Assembly (NCBI RefSeq): GCF_014279875.1
Contig: NZ_CP047952.1
Coordinates: forward strand, 1,922,001 to 1,986,000
From: Synechococcus sp. MEDNS5
GTDB lineage: Bacteria > Cyanobacteriota > Cyanobacteriia > PCC-6307 > Cyanobiaceae
DNA: 64,000 nt
Direction: 5' to 3'
Positions within the stretch are counted from its first letter, which is position 1; each line of letters opens with the position of its first letter. A program made the position numbers and the translations under genes. Positions 61,383 through 64,000 of this stretch are shown in pieces. A model generated the notes under the pieces. The model had not been told where the DNA came from and made no database searches. It saw nothing but the letters and a program-made list of their open reading frames with translations.

Positions 61383-61733
61383 ATGCCCCTGAGGTTGGGA
61401 TCAACGTTCAGAAACGTGTCCTGCGGAGCCATAGCACTCCTGACTTTGGGGCTTCTCAGCTCTTGCCAGACATCATCGAAACTGGATAGGAGCAATTCCG
61501 GTTCCCAGACGAAAGCGATTCAGCGACTGGACGAACGCCTCAAACGACTCGAGCAACGGCTGGACACCGCAACGCCAGTGCCAGATCAAGGCAATCGCGT
61601 CCCACCAGGTCCCATCAAATCCATTACCTTCCGCAGCGGAACAGCGGATGACAGGGTTCGTATCTACTGGGCCAATGAGGAGCGCACTGATCTGCCCTGC
61701 ACGCTCGAGCAGGGCACGTGGGCCTGTGGCTAG
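61383..61733 (+). CDS. Putative lipoprotein (116 aa)
   Basis: A signal with lipobox (IALLTLGLLSSCQTSS, Cys near residue 28), a coiled-coil stretch (IQRLDERLKRLEQRLDT) and a small C-terminal domain with a Cys pair (LPCTLEQGTWACG). The ATG at 61383 is preferred to a GTG six nt earlier. It lies 33 nt after the 46-residue gene. No family recognised; it looks like a periplasmic or lumenal lipoprotein. Confidence 0.65.
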   Translation: MPLRLGSTFRNVSCGAIALLTLGLLSSCQTSSKLDRSNSGSQTKAIQRLDERLKRLEQRLDTATPVPDQGNRVPPGPIKSITFRSGTADDRVRIYWANEERTDLPCTLEQGTWACG

Positions 61734-61833
61734 GAAGCGCTCCCAGACACACCCGGACATTCCTGATTCAGAAATTGGTCATGCATCAACAGTGCGGAGC
61801 CTTCAAGGTGAGGTTGATCAACTCACGCTCGTG

Positions 61834-62190
61834 ATGCGTCGCTTTGCTCTCTTCATCGGGTTGACACTCGGTCTCAGCACCGGATTGATGGTGCGGGCGG
61901 ACCAGCCCCTGCCGTTCGCCCAGACCAAAGCAGCCAACCTGGCTCGAATGCGGGCGGAATCCCTCAATGGTGGTCTTGGGGCCTACCGCGCCGCAGGCTG
62001 CATGTACGAGACGGGAGGCACTTCATGTCTTGCATCCAAAACCAGCGGAGGCTTTCTATTCCGGTTTGAGGGGGGCCCTCCAGGATGGGAACAGCAGACC
62101 CCACCCCGTCCCTCGCTTGAAACCAGTGTTCTGGTGTCCAAGGATGGAGATCGGATCTTGGAAGTTCCTTACAACGGCCCCTTGCGCTGA
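61834..62190 (+). CDS. Secreted small protein, tandem paralogue 1 (118 aa)
   Basis: Signal peptide (RRFALFIGLTLGLSTGLMVRA) then a domain of about 90 residues with AANLARMRAESLNGGLGAYR, AGCMYETGGTSCL, FRFEGGPPGW and EVPYNGPLR. The same pattern of motifs and two Cys occurs in the next gene. Function unknown. ATG 61834 follows a GTG three nt earlier; the frame upstream to 61648 is a shadow of the lipoprotein gene. Confidence 0.75.
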   Translation: MRRFALFIGLTLGLSTGLMVRADQPLPFAQTKAANLARMRAESLNGGLGAYRAAGCMYETGGTSCLASKTSGGFLFRFEGGPPGWEQQTPPRPSLETSVLVSKDGDRILEVPYNGPLR

Positions 62191-62209
62191 CGGACAAGTC
62201 TCAGCGCAA
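62182..62209 (+). terminator. Hairpin at the end of the first paralogue
   Basis: TTGCGCTGA, a 10-nt loop and TCAGCGCAA, 9 bp perfect; the left arm includes the TGA stop of the upstream gene. Only a weak T-rich run (TGTTGTTG) follows, so it may be a partial terminator or an mRNA-stability element between the paralogues. Confidence 0.5.
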
Positions 62210-62264
62210 TGTTGTTGACACTCCACCGCTCAGTGAGTGCCATAGGAGAGGTTTTCAAAAGACC

Positions 62265-62633
62265 ATGAACCTTTCCACTGTTTCTGCTCTGGCCCTGATC
62301 CTGGGCACAGGCACCCTTGCAGGCGCACCCGCGCTTGCTCAGGCCCCTGTTCCCGCGTCACAGATCCGAGCCTTGAATCTGGCCCGTAACACCGCCGTCA
62401 CAGAAAATGGTGGACTCAGCGTCTATCGCCCCCAGCCCTGCATGTTCAACACCAGTGGAGGCGGTGGAGAGTGCCTGGTGAAGGACGATGCCAGCGGCTA
62501 CACCTTCAAGTTTCTTGGGGGAGTACCGGGCTGGCCTGAAAACGGAAGCGACCCCACAACGGAAACCGAACTTCAGGTTGCGCCTGACGGCCGCAGCGTG
62601 ACCAACATCCTCTACAACGGATCACCCCGCTGA
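62265..62633 (+). CDS. Secreted small protein, tandem paralogue 2 (122 aa)
   Basis: Signal peptide (LALILGTGTLAGAPALAQ) then IRALNLARNTAVTENGGLSVYR, PCMFNTSGGGGECL, FKFLGGVPGW and ILYNGSPR, aligning along its length with the 61834 gene. The shared Cys pair may form a disulfide after export. A GGAGAGG ribosome binding site precedes the ATG. Function unknown; a tandem duplication is the simplest origin. Confidence 0.8.
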   Translation: MNLSTVSALALILGTGTLAGAPALAQAPVPASQIRALNLARNTAVTENGGLSVYRPQPCMFNTSGGGGECLVKDDASGYTFKFLGGVPGWPENGSDPTTETELQVAPDGRSVTNILYNGSPR

Positions 62634-62635
62634 GA

Positions 62636-63559
62636 TCAGCCGAGGAGGTTGGCCAAGGCCTCTTTCCAGTCCTTGGAAAGAGGCCAGGCCTCTCGCTTGG
62701 TGAAACTCAGGGCGATGGCCTTCTCGGCATAAGCCGCTTCATTAATAAAGACAGGAATCAATCCATCCTCACCCTCAAAAACAGCAGGTTTTGATTCGGC
62801 ATTGATGAACAGGGGATCCCCACCTTTCAAGGGTTGCCAATCGCGCCCCTGAAGATTGGGATGCACCACGGCATCGGGCTCACCCGAGCTGCGTCTCGGC
62901 AAATCCAAACTGCCCAGGTGGCGGTGAATCACAACCTGGTCGGGATAGCGAGCAGTCCCGTCACGAACCGCAGCGATCCCCGCAATCAGAGCTTCGAGAG
63001 CCAAGCGGGACTGCAGCACGATGTCCGAGCGGCGTACGTTTTGCGGAACGGGTCCAACTTCAATCACCAGACCACAAGGCCAACGCTCCGCAAGAAACCC
63101 CTGTTGCGCAGAGTCCGCTTCGTGCAAATAAATGGGGAGGCCCAGTCGGTGCTGAACCAACGCCGCTAGAGCCAAATCAACAGGCCGGCGTCCATACACA
63201 ACCAGGCAATTGCCCATCGCTGAGGTGGTGCTGTGCAGGTCCACCACCAGGTCGCAGGGCGTCTCCCCCTCCGGGCCGAATTGCTCGAGCAATGCCAGTG
63301 CCTGCAGCATTTCCCGATCCGCTTCAGCAGGCATCGTGGAGGCCTTCTCAAGAAGGTCAGGGCGGAAGGAACGGTTGAGATCGCGGTCGAGGTATCGCCG
63401 GCCTTGCGCGCAAGCCGCAGGATTGCCGATCGCCAGCTGCACGTCGAGACCCTTGGAATCAATCAAAGCCGGCTGTTGGCGCCACTGGTCGAGCAACCAG
63501 GGGCCATTGATCTCATTGCCGTGGGTGCCGGCCACCACCAAAACCCGAGGCCTCACCAT
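62636..63559 (-). CDS. Aspartoacylase-like zinc hydrolase
   Basis: A 307-residue protein of the AstE/AspA zinc-carboxypeptidase-like family. The zinc site is seen in [10 protein letters not shown] (His13, Glu16) and [11 protein letters not shown] (His about residue 112), and the catalytic Glu in [11 protein letters not shown]. Relatives remove acetyl groups from N-acetylaspartate or succinyl groups from arginine derivatives; the true substrate is unknown. I chose the ATG giving [15 protein letters not shown]; the frame is open 79 codons further upstream, but that part lies antisense to the next gene. It is convergent with the secreted paralogue, 2 nt apart. Confidence 0.87.
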   Translation of the reverse strand: MVRPRVLVVAGTHGNEINGPWLLDQWRQQPALIDSKGLDVQLAIGNPAACAQGRRYLDRDLNRSFRPDLLEKASTMPAEADREMLQALALLEQFGPEGETPCDLVVDLHSTTSAMGNCLVVYGRRPVDLALAALVQHRLGLPIYLHEADSAQQGFLAERWPCGLVIEVGPVPQNVRRSDIVLQSRLALEALIAGIAAVRDGTARYPDQVVIHRHLGSLDLPRRSSGEPDAVVHPNLQGRDWQPLKGGDPLFINAESKPAVFEGEDGLIPVFINEAAYAEKAIALSFTKREAWPLSKDWKEALANLLG

Positions 63560-63609
63560 CCAGCACCTGGCAACACATCCAGACTGACACCACTTGTCAC
63601 TGCTCGCCC

Positions 63610-64000
63610 ATGGCTTTACCTCCTCTGGTTGTTGCCACCGCCAGAGAGGGCTGGAGGTGGCAGTGGCGCCAGCTGATGCAGGGGCTTGGACCGGCCGATG
63701 CCGAAGGGCGTTACCAGCGCCCTGCGAGCGACCGAATGGACGTGCTAATTCCGGACAGGTCGGGGCTGAAACTCCGTACCGACGCGGAGCGTCCACGGTT
63801 GGTGATCGGCAGAAGCTGCCCTTGGGCCCATCGCACCTGGCTGATGCATCGGCTGCGTCGGCTGGAGGGAACCCTCACCCTGCTGATGGCCACAGCAGAC
63901 CACCGCGCAGGACGCTGGTCTCTCGTTCCAGCCTGGTTGGGCTGCGAGTCCCTGCTCGCGCTGTATCAGCACTGCGGCACTCCGCCCCATCACAGGGCCA
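63610..64000 (+). CDS. Glutathione S-transferase-like protein (5' part, cut by window end)
   Basis: The first 130 residues are in the window. The motif [21 protein letters not shown] carries the CPWA active site of omega/ECM4-type glutathione transferases (glutathionyl-hydroquinone reductases), with the catalytic Cys near residue 70. The N-terminal [17 protein letters not shown] precedes the thioredoxin-like domain. The gene runs past base 64000 with no stop. It is divergent from the aspartoacylase-like gene with a 50-nt gap. Confidence 0.75.
   Translation, partial: MALPPLVVATAREGWRWQWRQLMQGLGPADAEGRYQRPASDRMDVLIPDRSGLKLRTDAERPRLVIGRSCPWAHRTWLMHRLRRLEGTLTLLMATADHRAGRWSLVPAWLGCESLLALYQHCGTPPHHRA

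Overview
The window looks like a chromosome segment of a marine picocyanobacterium of the Synechococcus/Cyanobium group. The evidence is a split RNA polymerase beta' subunit (rpoC1 plus rpoC2), a psbA gene for the D1 protein, a high-light-inducible protein, cyanobacterial PII, many small cyanobacterial families (DUF4278, Ycf35, DUF2997, DUF3143, DUF3493), tight gene packing with many 1-4 nt overlaps, and a biotin locus with the picocyanobacterial esterase BioK. I see no transposase, integrase, phage gene or CRISPR array.

Layout. 1-8.9 kb: ftsW, then cytochrome c System II genes (ccdA, ccs1), queF, small proteins, glnB, tlyA, purB and fumC. 8.9-19.3 kb: a Ski2-like RNA helicase, a BASS transporter, and the biotin locus bioF-bioK-bioC-bioD plus a 51-residue membrane protein, all joined by 4-nt ATGA overlaps, followed by bioA. 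DUF3143, a DnaJ-like protein and rsmG follow. 19.3-25.6 kb (minus strand): DUF2997-Ycf35-ferredoxin-aldo/keto reductase, a HEAT-repeat protein, a sodium:solute symporter, rlmN and an HLIP. 25.6-39.8 kb: rpsT, tatD, rpoB-rpoC1-rpoC2, hisD, rpiA and an HhoA-type protease.

39.8-51.9 kb is the accessory-looking and most unusual part. It holds a 1336-residue GH18 chitinase-like protein and a 604-residue companion. They share a roughly 240-residue module (three copies in all) and CBM2 domains, with His-rich, Met-Asp-rich and Asp-Pro repeat linkers. Next come a LuxR-type regulator with a degenerate receiver and a duplicated GRRM radical-SAM peptide locus: grrP-grrA-(89-aa Cys protein)-grrP-grrA-grrM, then a secreted 168-residue protein. 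The two GrrA precursors carry fifteen aromatic-X-Asn motifs in Gly-rich tails, as expected for substrates of a cyclophane-forming radical SAM/SPASM enzyme.

51.9-64 kb: the rimP-nusA-ylxR-infB operon behind a strongly structured leader, a membrane protein whose hydrophilic tail is exactly antisense to DUF3493, tRNA-Thr(CGT), a DUF389 membrane protein, psbA (Glu130 form), small secreted proteins including a tandem pair, an aspartoacylase-like hydrolase, and the start of a glutathione-transferase-like gene cut by the window edge. All calls are from reading the sequence; no database search was possible.
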